Assembly: GCF_040105385.1 (NCBI RefSeq)
Contig: NZ_JBEDNQ010000015.1
Coordinates: 62,001-126,000 of the forward strand
Direction of reading: 5' to 3'
From: Pseudonocardia nematodicida
Lineage (GTDB): Bacteria > Actinomycetota > Actinomycetes > Mycobacteriales > Pseudonocardiaceae
DNA: 64,000 nucleotides
This document shows, in pieces, positions 43,187 to 50,906 of this stretch; position 1 is the stretch's first letter; each line of letters opens with the position of its first letter. The position numbers and the translations under genes are program-made. The notes under the pieces were generated by a model that did not search any database, was not told the origin of the DNA, and saw nothing but the letters and a program-made list of their open reading frames with translations.

Positions 43187-43669
43187 TCAGATCACGTCCT
43201 CGTCTGGAGTGGAGTGCGGGGTGTCGCCGGGGAGGCCGTTCTCCCTGCGGAACGACTCGTAGACATCGAGCAGCACGCGTTTCTGCCGCTCGTTGAGGGT
43301 CGGATCGGTGAGCACGGCGTCGGTCACCTGACCGGCAGGACGTTCCTCGAGGATCCCGGCGCGCACGTACAACGCCTCGGCCGAGATCCGCAGCCCCTTG
43401 GCGATCTGCTGCAGGATCTCCGCGGACGGCTTGCGCAGCCCGCGCTCGACCTGGCTCAGGTAGGGGTTGCTGACCCCGGCCGTCCGGGCGAGCTGCCGCA
43501 TCGACACCTGCGCGGCCTCGCGCTGGATGCGGATGTAGGACCCGATGTCCTCGACGGCGTGCCCGACGGCCTGCTGGGCCTGCTCGACCACCTGGCCGAC
43601 CTGCTCCACGGCCTGACCGACACGCTCGGCGGACTGCTTCTCGGTTCCCGGGTTCCTGTCGGTCCCCAT
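43187..43669 (-). CDS. HTH regulator, Rv0474-like
   Basis: 160 aa. An N-terminal amphipathic repeat (SAERVGQAVEQVGQVVEQAQQ, partly quoted) is followed by an XRE/Cro-type HTH: AAQVSMRQLARTAGVSNPYL then SQVERGLRKPSAEILQQIAK. The C-terminal LNERQKRVLLDVYESFRREN is also conserved in mycobacterial Rv0474. It is the first gene of the hbhA operon, in the same order as in Mycobacterium. The ATG follows GAGGTGAGG. An inverted repeat over its -35 region suggests autoregulation. Confidence 0.88.
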   Translation of the reverse strand: MGTDRNPGTEKQSAERVGQAVEQVGQVVEQAQQAVGHAVEDIGSYIRIQREAAQVSMRQLARTAGVSNPYLSQVERGLRKPSAEILQQIAKGLRISAEALYVRAGILEERPAGQVTDAVLTDPTLNERQKRVLLDVYESFRRENGLPGDTPHSTPDEDVI

Positions 43670-43709
43670 CCGCCTCACCTCCGATCGGTCCGTTCCCTCG
43701 TCGCCCTCG

Positions 43710-43752
43710 ACGGTACGCAGGACCGCTAGCTCCTGCAAGCACAGTGCTAGCG
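43710..43752 (-). promoter_or_regulatory. Promoter and operator-like dyad of the HTH-hbhA operon
   Basis: On the minus strand TTGCAG (43738-43733), a 17-bp spacer and TACCGT (43715-43710) make a sigma70-type promoter about 40 nt before the ATG. The inverted repeat CGCTAGC (43724-43730) / GCTAGCG (43746-43752), with a 15-bp gap, flanks the -35 box. It is a candidate site for the encoded HTH protein. Confidence 0.55.
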
Positions 43753-43808
43753 CAGGTCGCGTGGCCTGTGCCACGTTTGTGACGTCATGGTTCCGGAGAC
43801 GTGACGGG

Positions 43809-45167
43809 TCAGAACACCGCCTCGCCGACCGCGTGGATCACCAGCCCGGCCAGCGCGCCCACCACGGTGCCGTTGATCCGGATCCACTGCAGGTCCCGGC
43901 CGACCTGGAGCTCGATCTTCCGCGAGGTCTCGTTCGCGTCCCACTTCGCGACGGTCTCGGTGATCAGGGTGGTGATCTGGGACCGGTAGTGGCGCACGAC
44001 GTAGCAGGCCGCGTCGGCCAGCCAGCCGTCCACCTTGGCGGCCATCTCGGCGTCCCGGCCCAACCGGCGACCGAACGCCATCAGCCCGTCCCGCACCCGC
44101 AGCCGCAGCTCGTTCGACGGGTCGTCGGCCGCGTCGAGCACCATGCCCTTGACCACCGTCCAAGCGCGGCCGATGAAGTGCTGGACCTCCGGGTGCTCGA
44201 TCACCTGGCGCTTGACCTGCTCGGCGCGGTCCTTGGTCTTCTCGTCGTGCTGCAGGTCCTGGGCGAACTCGGCGAGGTAGCGGTCCACCGCGTGCCGCAG
44301 CGGGTGCTCCGGATCGGTCTTGACGTTCCACGCGTAGCCGCGGATCTCGGCGAAGAGCTTGTCGGCGACCATGTCGTCGACGAAGCGCGGTGTCCACGCC
44401 GGTGCCCGCTCGTGCACCACGCGCAGCACCATCTCCTGGTTGTCGGCGACCCAGTCGTAGGCGCGGTCGCAGACGAGGTCGACCAGGCGCTTGTGCGCCC
44501 CGTCGGCGAGCACGCCCTCGAGGGCCTTGCCCAGCGGCGGCCCGACCGGGACCTCCATCAGCTTGCGGACCGCGACCGACTCGATGACGTTCTGGACGTC
44601 CTCGTCGCGCAGCACCATGACCGCCGCCCGGGCCGCCTGGACCAGCTCGGAGGTGACCCGGTCGGCGTTCTCCTGCCGGCCGATCCAGGTCCCGACGACC
44701 CCGCTGACGCCGACCCGCTCCAGCTTGTCCCGGATGACGGCCTCGGACAGGAAGTTCTCGCCGACGAAGTCGCCGAGGCTGTCGCCGATCATGTCCTTCT
44801 TGCGCGGGATGATCGCGGTGTGCGGGATCGGCAGCCGCAGCGGATGCCGGAACAGCGCGGTGACGGCGAACCAGTCGGCGAGCGCGCCGACCATGCCGGC
44901 CTCGGCGCTGGCCCGCACGTAGGACGCCCAGTAGATCCCCTGGACGCTCTCGAAGTACTTGGCGATGAAGAAGACGATCGTGGCGCCGACCAGGAAGCCG
45001 GTCGCGACCATCTTCATCCTGCGGAGGTCACGACGCTTCTGCTCGTCACCGGGACCGAAGCCGCCCAGCGGAGAGGTGGGGACCGCCGGAACGGCGCTCT
45101 CCCGATGCGGGGCGGTGGGGGCCGGAGCCGGACGCTCCGCTGCGCGCGAGGTGTGCACGACTCCCAT
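43809..45167 (-). CDS. DUF445 family protein
   Basis: 452 aa. A Pro/Ala-rich N-terminus precedes a TM segment (about 55-75) and the conserved block ASAEAGMVGALADWFAVTAL (20 residues), FRHPLRLPIPHTAIIPRKK and GDFVGENFLSE. The rest is long, helical and probably soluble, with a final TM segment (VVGALAGLVIHAVGEAVF). DUF445 proteins are widespread in bacteria with an unclear, possibly envelope-related, role. The start MGVVHTSRAAERP is preferred to one 5 codons upstream. Confidence 0.85.
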   Translation of the reverse strand: MGVVHTSRAAERPAPAPTAPHRESAVPAVPTSPLGGFGPGDEQKRRDLRRMKMVATGFLVGATIVFFIAKYFESVQGIYWASYVRASAEAGMVGALADWFAVTALFRHPLRLPIPHTAIIPRKKDMIGDSLGDFVGENFLSEAVIRDKLERVGVSGVVGTWIGRQENADRVTSELVQAARAAVMVLRDEDVQNVIESVAVRKLMEVPVGPPLGKALEGVLADGAHKRLVDLVCDRAYDWVADNQEMVLRVVHERAPAWTPRFVDDMVADKLFAEIRGYAWNVKTDPEHPLRHAVDRYLAEFAQDLQHDEKTKDRAEQVKRQVIEHPEVQHFIGRAWTVVKGMVLDAADDPSNELRLRVRDGLMAFGRRLGRDAEMAAKVDGWLADAACYVVRHYRSQITTLITETVAKWDANETSRKIELQVGRDLQWIRINGTVVGALAGLVIHAVGEAVF

Positions 45168-45240
45168 AGTGCCCCGCGGCACCGACAGCGGGTGTCGGGG
45201 TGCATCGGGGATCGGCTGGGGACGATCCCTGGTCCCGGCC

Positions 45241-45278
45241 CGGCCGGGCCCCGCGGTGATCCCGCTGGGGCCCGGCCG
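45241..45278 (-). terminator. Hairpin between prim-pol-like gene and DUF445
   Basis: CGGCCGGGCCCC (45241-45252) pairs perfectly with GGGGCCCGGCCG (45267-45278), and an inner GCGG/CCGC can extend the stem. It lies in the 243-bp gap between two co-oriented genes, and probably ends the upstream transcript (stop at 45411). The rest of the gap shows no gene. Confidence 0.6.
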
Positions 45279-45410
45279 TCACCGGTGGAGCGGCAGCGCG
45301 GCGGACGCTCGACTCGCGAGCTCCACGGCGAGGGAGAAGTGCTCCCCCGGGCGCCGCGTCCGTTGCGAGCCGGCGTGTGGCCCGGCCGACCCGCGCGCGA
45401 GGAGTACGAC

Positions 45411-45917
45411 TCAGGGGCGCAGGACCCCGGCCCGCTCGGCGGCGGACTCCTCGGCTGCGGTGGCGCCGCGCTGCCGGACCGCCTCGCAGACGGCGTCGAC
45501 GACGGTCGAGGCGCTGGGCACCCGGTACCCGACCCTGGCCGGCGCGACCCGCCACTGCACCCAGCCGTCCGGACGCTCGGTCGGCGGTGCGACGACGCCG
45601 ATGCCGTCGGTGTGCAGCACCACGTCGGTGTGCAGGCTGAGCTCCGCGGGCAGCGCGTGCCCCGGGCTCATCGGGAACCACCAGGTGCCCTCCGGGGTGG
45701 CCGCGACGGGCGCGACCTCACCGGACTCGCGCAGCGTCCGGCAGACCCTGCGCCCGACCCCGGCCGGCACCTCGACGACGTCGAGCACGTCGCCGGTGGC
45801 GAGCAGGACCTCGGCCCCGGGGCCCGGTACGAGTGGCCAGCCGTGGTCGACGTACTCACGCGCGGCCGCCCTCAGCTCCGCGCCGTAGACGGCTCGGTAG
45901 CTGTCCCACCAGGACAT
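45411..45917 (-). CDS. Bifunctional primase/polymerase N-terminal-like protein, short
   Basis: 168 aa. The order WWDSYRAVYGAELRAAAREY, VDHGWPLVPG, DVLDVVEVPAGVGRRV and WFPMSPGHALPAEL resembles the short actinobacterial proteins labelled bifunctional DNA primase/polymerase (Prim-Pol N-terminal domain). The DxD metal motif and conserved His of active Prim-Pol are not seen, so a regulatory rather than polymerase role is more likely. The ATG at 45917 follows GGAAGTGG; the longer frame upstream lies in the intergenic region. Confidence 0.6.
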   Translation of the reverse strand: MSWWDSYRAVYGAELRAAAREYVDHGWPLVPGPGAEVLLATGDVLDVVEVPAGVGRRVCRTLRESGEVAPVAATPEGTWWFPMSPGHALPAELSLHTDVVLHTDGIGVVAPPTERPDGWVQWRVAPARVGYRVPSASTVVDAVCEAVRQRGATAAEESAAERAGVLRP

Positions 45918-46239
45918 CGAGATCCACTTCCTTCCACCTGTGCCGACACCGCCGTGGTGCCGTTCGTTCCTGTGAAGTGCAACACCAGGATGGAGGCACC
46001 GGTCACGTCTTCGCGAGCGGCTCGCGGCGAGGACACCCGACCGGGAGACGAACGGGAATGATCGACCGCACGACGGGCGCACGGCCGGTGACCGGCGGGT
46101 GACCGGCCACTGCGGACGGATGGACGGCAGCGCCCCGGCGACGCCCTGCGGCGCCACCGGTCGTCGTACCGCTCGACATGCCCCGTCGCGTGAATGTCTT
46201 TACCATCGAGATATCTGGTGGGCCGAACGGAGGAATCTG
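45918..46239. promoter_or_regulatory. Divergent intergenic region, prim-pol-like / TspO-like
   Basis: 322 bp without a gene. It contains a perfect 7-bp dyad CGCGAGC-G-GCTCGCG (46012-46026), a one-turn direct repeat GGTGACCGGC at 46087-46096 and 46098-46107, and an AT-richer stretch (about 46188-46220, TGAATGTCTTTACCATCGAG) that probably holds the TspO-like promoter. Confidence 0.4.
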
Positions 46240-47016
46240 ATGGCGACGACGATCCGGGGCGCGCGGGCCGCCCGGCGGGTGGACATGGTGCGGGCGTGGG
46301 TGGTGCTGGCCGCCGCAGTGGTCCAGGCCGTCGCGGGATCACTGGGCGGCAGCGGCTTCTTCGGGGAGTCCCAGCAGGTGCTCTCCGACCGGTACCCGTC
46401 CCCGCTGATGCCCGCGACGATCGCGTTCTCGGTGTGGACGGTGATCTACCTGGCGCTGCTGGTGTACGCGGTGCACCAGACGCTGCCCGGCCAGCCGGCC
46501 CGCGCGGTGCACCGGGCCACCGGCTGGTGGTTCGTCGCGACCGCGGTGTTCAACGCGGGCTGGATCGTGGTCTTCTCGCAGGGGTACCTGGGGACCGCCC
46601 AGGTCCTGATCGTGGCGCTGCTGGTCTCGCTCGTGATGATCCTGCGCACGCTCGCGAGGTTCCCGGCGGAGAGCACTGTGGACCGGGTCCTGCTGCACGG
46701 GCCGATGGCCTTCTACACCGGCTGGGTGGCGCTCGCGACGGTCCTGGGCGCGACCGTGACGTCGACCTATCTCGGCGCGGAGCCCGGCCCGTGGGTCGGG
46801 GCGCTGGTGCTGCTGGTGGCGGTCGCGGTGATCTGCGGGGCGGTGTTCCGCACGGTCGCCGCCGTGCCGTTCGCGGCGACGGCGGCGTGGGCGTTGTTCT
46901 GGATCGCGGTCGAGGCGGGGGCGGTCGTGGCGACCGTCGCCGGGCTGGGCGCGCTCGCGGTGGTGGCCGCGGCGGCGCTCCGGGCGCGGCAGGGCAGCCG
47001 CCCGGCGTTCGGCTGA
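46240..47016 (+). CDS. TspO/MBR-related membrane protein
   Basis: 258 aa with six to seven TM segments. MPATIAFSVWTVIYLALLVY and WWFVATAVFNAGWIVVFSQG correspond to the PxxWxxxY and LNxxWxxxF signatures of TspO/MBR (tryptophan-rich sensory) relatives, though the protein is longer than classical five-TM TspO and poorer in Trp. It may bind porphyrin or sterol-like ligands, or be a distant tryptophan-rich sensory homologue with another role. The ATG follows GGAGGAATCTG. Confidence 0.68.
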   Translation: MATTIRGARAARRVDMVRAWVVLAAAVVQAVAGSLGGSGFFGESQQVLSDRYPSPLMPATIAFSVWTVIYLALLVYAVHQTLPGQPARAVHRATGWWFVATAVFNAGWIVVFSQGYLGTAQVLIVALLVSLVMILRTLARFPAESTVDRVLLHGPMAFYTGWVALATVLGATVTSTYLGAEPGPWVGALVLLVAVAVICGAVFRTVAAVPFAATAAWALFWIAVEAGAVVATVAGLGALAVVAAAALRARQGSRPAFG

Positions 47017-47048
47017 GCAGGCCCCGGTACACCCCGGCACACGACGAC

Positions 47049-47075
47049 GCCGGCGTTCCGATCGGGAACGCCGGC
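47049..47075. terminator. Terminator between convergent TspO-like and csp genes
   Basis: GCCGGCGTTCC (47049-47059) and GGAACGCCGGC (47065-47075) form a perfect 11-bp stem. It lies between stops at 47016 and 47112 and can serve both strands. Confidence 0.72.
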
Positions 47076-47111
47076 GCCGGGTCGCCTGCGGGATCGTGTC
47101 CCGCGGGGAAG

Positions 47112-47315
47112 TCAGATCACGCGGACCGTGTCGGCCTGCGGCCCCTTCTTACCCTGGCTGGCCTGGAAGTCGACCCGCTGGTTCTCCTCCAGGGTACGGA
47201 AGCCGTTCGACTCGATGGCGGAGTAGTGGACGAAAACGTCCGGTCCCTCGTCGTCGGTGGCGATGAAGCCGAAGCCCTTCTCGGCGTTGAACCACTTGAC
47301 GGTGCCCTGCGGCAT
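47112..47315 (-). CDS. Cold-shock protein, CspA family
   Basis: 67-aa single cold-shock domain, an RNA chaperone that binds single-stranded nucleic acid. It starts MPQGTVKWFNAEKGFGFIA; RNP1 is KGFGFI and RNP2 is VFVHYSAI. The tail QASQGKKGPQADTVRVI is typical. The ribosome site is GAAGGAC. A TAGCGT box on the minus strand (47480-47485) would give a 5' leader of about 160 nt, which in other csp genes controls cold expression. Confidence 0.94.
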   Translation of the reverse strand: MPQGTVKWFNAEKGFGFIATDDEGPDVFVHYSAIESNGFRTLEENQRVDFQASQGKKGPQADTVRVI

Positions 47316-47978
47316 AGCTTTGTCCTTCTCGATGGAGCGGTTCCGGCCCTCACAGCAAGAGCCGGAGGTCGCGCGGACGACGTCAGCGAATACGTCCGTA
47401 CCGCCGGCGAAGCCCACCGTCACAACTTCACACGCACGCTTCACGGCGATCGAGAGAAGAACGACTGCAACCGGCGCGGACGCTACCACGCTCCCGGCCC
47501 GTCGCGACCACACTCGACCCGGCGATACGGCGACGCCCGGCGCTCCCGCCCGCCCGTCCCGTCGCGGCGTCCGGACGGGACCGTCCGGCGACGGTGCGTG
47601 ACCGCTCGTGCCTCCGTCGTCACACCGGCCGCACCCCTCCCGGCGTCGTGACCCACCGTCACGTCGTCGACCCGTTCCGGTCGCCGAGCGTCATCTGCGT
47701 CCCGGACGGGTGACGCGGCGACCGTTTCCATGCCGACGAGTGATCGGTGACGCGCGCGCCACCCCCGGCCGGGTGGCCGGACGCCGCCCGGCCTGCGCCC
47801 ACCCCCCGGACGGGGTCGCCCGTTCCGGTCGCGTTGCGCCTCGTTCCACCCGTTCCGTGACCGCGCGGACCGTCGCGACACCCCGCTCCACGAACGGGCC
47901 ACTGGTGCATCACCGCAGGTCACCCCAAGCTCTGCGCCGTCAGTCACCACGTGCCCCGCACCGCGAACTGGAGAGTCA
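47316..47978. other. Gene-free 663 bp: csp leader and upstream region
   Basis: This stretch holds the probable csp leader (to about 47473), its TAGCGT box (47480-47485, minus strand) and the upstream region of the Pro/Ala-rich protein gene, whose GTG follows CTGGAGAG. The open frames between 47480 and 48030 are very basic, disagree between strands and look like composition artefacts. I see no RNA gene or repeat in it. Confidence 0.4.
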
Positions 47979-48812
47979 GTGCGATCCCGAGTCACCACAT
48001 CCCTCGCCCTCACCGCCATGATCGGCACGCTCGGTGCCTACGGGGCCGGCGTGGCCGCCGCGAACGAGCCGGCACGCACCGTCGACGTCGTCCCCACCGC
48101 CGCCTCGGCACCCGCGCAGTCCCCGGACGGCCCGCTGGACCGGCTGTTCGACACGCTCTTCGGCGGGCGGGCGGCGGCCCCCGCGCCGGTCGTCCCGGCG
48201 CCGGTCGACGAGGCCACGCTGCAGCAGGACGACCCGGCTCCGCCCGTCGATCCGGCCGATCCCGCACTCCCCGCCGACCCGGCCGCTCCCGCCGTCCCCG
48301 CCGACCCGGCCGCTCCCGCCGTCCCCGTCGACCCCGCAGCCCCCGCGGTCCCCGTCGACCCGGCCGCCCCCGCTCCGCAGGTCCCGGCGGCTCCGCAGGT
48401 CCCGGACACCCCCGCACCGGCGGACGTGCCGGACCCGGCGGCCCCCGCACCGGCGGTTCCGGGCACCCCCGCACCGGCGGACGTGCCGGCCCCGGCCGCC
48501 CCGCAGGCGCCGGCGCTACCCCAGGTGCCGGAGGCCTCGGCCGCGGCGGAGGACCCGGCGGCGCTCGCCGATCCGGCCGCCGCGACCGTCCCGGCGGCGC
48601 CGGGGGTCCCGGGTTCCCCGGCGACTCCGGAGGTTCCGGGAGCCGCAACGGTTCCGGGTGTCCCCGCCTCCCCGGCCGTCCCCGCCGACCCCGCTGCCCC
48701 CGGCACGCCGGTCGCCCCGACCGCCGCCGACCCCGCGGAGGCGACCGCCCCGGCCGCTCCCGCCCCGGCCGCCCCCAGCCTCTGGGAGCGCCTGTTCGGC
48801 AGCGCCCGCTGA
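47979..48812 (+). CDS. Exported Pro/Ala/Asp-rich low-complexity protein
   Basis: 277 aa. A signal peptide covers residues 1-27 (VTTSLALTAMIGTLGAYGAG, then AAA). Almost all the rest is Pro-Ala-Val-Asp repeat, including nonapeptide units of the type ADPAAPAVP encoded by 27-bp DNA repeats. Two short amphipathic LF-motifs frame the repeat: LDRLFDTLFGG (about residue 53) and the C-terminal LWERLFGSAR. No enzyme domain. The extended PxxP-rich rod suggests a cell-wall spanning or surface protein; that is inference. Confidence 0.65.
   Translation: MRSRVTTSLALTAMIGTLGAYGAGVAAANEPARTVDVVPTAASAPAQSPDGPLDRLFDTLFGGRAAAPAPVVPAPVDEATLQQDDPAPPVDPADPALPADPAAPAVPADPAAPAVPVDPAAPAVPVDPAAPAPQVPAAPQVPDTPAPADVPDPAAPAPAVPGTPAPADVPAPAAPQAPALPQVPEASAAAEDPAALADPAAATVPAAPGVPGSPATPEVPGAATVPGVPASPAVPADPAAPGTPVAPTAADPAEATAPAAPAPAAPSLWERLFGSAR
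48274..48372 (+). repeat. 27-bp coding tandem repeat in the Pro/Ala-rich protein gene
   Basis: About four units related to GCCGACCCGGCCGCTCCCGC plus 7 nt, encoding ADPAAPAVP, ADPAAPAVP, VDPAAPAVP and VDPAAPAPQ. The first two are nearly identical and the later ones have diverged. Such arrays can change length by slippage. The boundaries are approximate. Confidence 0.6.
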
Positions 48813-48846
48813 CCGCGCCACATACACACACCGCCGCGGCCCCGGG

Positions 48847-48904
48847 CCGAGGGGCACGTGGGAGTAGTTCGATCTTTCGGCGACGACTCCCAGGTGCCCC
48901 TCGG
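48847..48904. repeat. 58-bp palindromic element between convergent genes
   Basis: Arms 48847-48865 (CCGAGGGGCACGTGGGAGT) and 48886-48904 are complementary except for one central mismatch, around the 20-nt core AGTTCGATCTTTCGGCGACG. It lies between the Pro/Ala-rich protein gene and the TetR gene. It may act as a terminator, but the size and arm/core plan match the other roughly 60-bp palindromes in this window. Confidence 0.65.
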
Positions 48905-48922
48905 GGTGTGGTGTGGGCCCGG

Positions 48923-49561
48923 TCAGGCGAGCTCGGCGGCCCAGCCGCGTTCGAGCGACCGGAACACCCCGTCCAGCAGGTCCGCGAGCTCGGCGCCGTC
49001 GGCCGAGAGCCAGTGCTCGTAGGCGGCGAGACAGACCCCCAGGCAGGCGTGCCCGACGCTCTGCGGGACCAGCGACGACGCCGGCTCCCCGCGCCGGGCG
49101 GCCACGTGGTCGGCGACGACCTGCCGCCAGGCCGCGTACCGCAGCGTCGAGTGGGCCTGCAGTGCGGGCGTCCGAAGGATCAGCTGCAGACGCCGGCGGT
49201 GCCAGGGCTGCTCGGCCGGCTCGACGTGGTTGAACTCCAGCACGGCGCGCCGGATGCCCTCCAGGACCCCGAGGTCCGACGGCTGGGCGGCCAGCACCGC
49301 CCGCATCGAGTGCAGCTGCTCGTCGAACGCGCCCCACGCGACGTCGTTCTTCGAGGCGTAGTAGCGGAAGAAGGTGCGCCGGCCGATCCCGGCCGCGTGC
49401 GCGACGTCGTCGACGGTGGTGTGCTCGAACCCGCGATCGGTGAACAGCTCGAGCGCGATGTGCTCGATCTCCGACCGCGACGTGACCGGCCGCCGTCCGG
49501 CCCGGCGGAGGCCGGATGACCGGTCGGTGCCGTTCGTGCTGTTCCCGGCCGTCGCCACCAT
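48923..49561 (-). CDS. TetR-family regulator, MftR-like
   Basis: 212 aa. The N-terminal HTH (RRPVTSRSEIEHIALELF, TTVDDVAHAAGIGRRTFFRY, YASKNDVAWGAFDEQL) is very like the mycofactocin-system regulator MftR, which responds to acyl-CoA in mycobacteria. The C-terminal domain has the MftR-like FNHVEPAEQPWHRRRLQLIL. No mycofactocin genes (mftA-F) are visible in the window, so this may be an orphan or a paralogue. The start MVATAGNSTNG is chosen over one 30 codons upstream. Divergent from the SigG-like gene. Confidence 0.75.
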   Translation of the reverse strand: MVATAGNSTNGTDRSSGLRRAGRRPVTSRSEIEHIALELFTDRGFEHTTVDDVAHAAGIGRRTFFRYYASKNDVAWGAFDEQLHSMRAVLAAQPSDLGVLEGIRRAVLEFNHVEPAEQPWHRRRLQLILRTPALQAHSTLRYAAWRQVVADHVAARRGEPASSLVPQSVGHACLGVCLAAYEHWLSADGAELADLLDGVFRSLERGWAAELA

Positions 49562-49859
49562 CACCGCGTTCCGCGCTCTCCGGCCGTCCCGGGTCTCCCA
49601 CCGCGGCGCACCGGGAGGCCGGAGCGAGCACGCCACGTCGTCGACGAGCATCCCACGGCGGCGTCACCGGCCCGCTGCGGCGACGCCGTCCGGGCGGCCC
49701 GGGCGTCCCCCGGGTGGCCGACCGACCGGCCGTCCGGCACTCCGAAGGGGTCCGGTCACCGGTTGCCCCTCCACATTGTCGGTGGTGCGCGGCACACTCG
49801 CCCACATCCGGGCCGGATCGGATCGGCCCGCTCGACGGACGACGTCGCTAGGGGGACCC

Positions 49860-50906
49860 ATGAGTGCGCCTGCCCGCACCGGCAGCGGTACCGACGAGGG
49901 CGAGGACCGCCCGCTGGACCTGCAGATCGAGGACTACCGCCGGGAGCTGACCGGCTACTGCTACCGGATGCTCGGCTCGGCGTTCGAGGCCGAGGACGCG
50001 GTGCAGGACACGATGATCCGCGCCTGGAAGGGGCTGGCGAAGTTCGACGGCCGGTCCTCGCTGCGGTCCTGGCTGTACCGGATCGCGACGAACGTCTGCA
50101 TCGACGCCCTCAACGGGCGCAAGCGCCGCGCCGTCCCGATGGACGTCAACGGGCCCGGCGCCCCGGTGGCCGAGTCCCTGCGCGAACCGCTGCCGGACGC
50201 CGAGTGGCTCGAGCCGATGCCCGACGCCCGGGTGTCCACCCCGGCGGGCGACCCGGCCGACAAGGCGGTCGCGAAGGAGACCATCCGGCTCGCCTTCGTC
50301 GCGGCGCTGCAGCACCTGCCCGCCCGCCAGCGCGCGGTGCTGATCCTGCGCGAGGTGCTGTGCTGGAAGGCCGCCGAGGTCGCCGAGCTGCTCGGCACCT
50401 CGGTCGCGTCGGTGAACAGCGCGCTGCAGCGCGCCCGCGCCACGCTCAACGAGCACGGCGTCTCCGAGGCCGCACCGGGAACCAGCCCGACCATGGACGC
50501 CGCGCACACCGAGCTGCTGATGCGCTACATGGCCGCGTTCGAGGCCTTCGACATGGAGGCGCTCACCGCGCTGCTGCACGAGGACGTCGAGCAGAACATG
50601 CCGCCGCTGGAGCTGTGGTTCCGCGGCCGCGAGGACGTCATCGCGTGGATGGACACCGGTCCCGGGCAGAGCTGCCGCGGGTCCCGGGTGGCCCCGGTCG
50701 AGGTCAACGGCACCGTGGGGTACGCCCAGTGGAAACCATCCGGGCCCAACGGTGAGTTCGAGGCCTGGGGGATCACCGCCCTGCGCGTCGAGGACGAGGC
50801 GGTCACCGGCCTGAGCATCTTCCTGAACACCGAGCTGTTCGAGTACTTCGGGCTGCCGCGCAAGCTCGCCGACAAGCCCGAGCTGTGGGAACCGAAGGAG
50901 GCCTGA
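49860..50906 (+). CDS. SigG-like ECF sigma factor with SnoaL-type C-terminal domain
   Basis: 348 aa. Sigma2 (about 20-90) has YRRELTGYCYRMLGSAFEAE, DAVQDTMIRAWKGLAKFDGR and LRSWLYRIATNVCIDALNGR; sigma4 (about 135-200) has LPARQRAVLILREVLCWKAA, EVAELLGTSVASVNSALQRA. Residues 215-348 are a SnoaL/NTF2-like domain (MRYMAAFEAFDMEALTALLH). Such sigma factors usually lack an anti-sigma gene and are thought to be controlled by that domain. AGGGGGA precedes the ATG. The next gene overlaps its 3' end by 22 bp. Confidence 0.88.
   Translation: MSAPARTGSGTDEGEDRPLDLQIEDYRRELTGYCYRMLGSAFEAEDAVQDTMIRAWKGLAKFDGRSSLRSWLYRIATNVCIDALNGRKRRAVPMDVNGPGAPVAESLREPLPDAEWLEPMPDARVSTPAGDPADKAVAKETIRLAFVAALQHLPARQRAVLILREVLCWKAAEVAELLGTSVASVNSALQRARATLNEHGVSEAAPGTSPTMDAAHTELLMRYMAAFEAFDMEALTALLHEDVEQNMPPLELWFRGREDVIAWMDTGPGQSCRGSRVAPVEVNGTVGYAQWKPSGPNGEFEAWGITALRVEDEAVTGLSIFLNTELFEYFGLPRKLADKPELWEPKEA

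Noticed and set aside
47483..48028. Minus-strand open frame in the 663-bp gap upstream of csp
   Set aside because: Very basic composition, no ribosome site or domain, and it overlaps both the csp promoter region and the start of the exported-protein gene.
48010..48831. Minus-strand Gly/Ala-rich (collagen-like) open frames opposite the Pro/Ala-rich protein gene
   Set aside because: Gly/Ala triplets arise from reading Pro/Ala codons backwards. The plus strand has a signal peptide, a ribosome site and end motifs.
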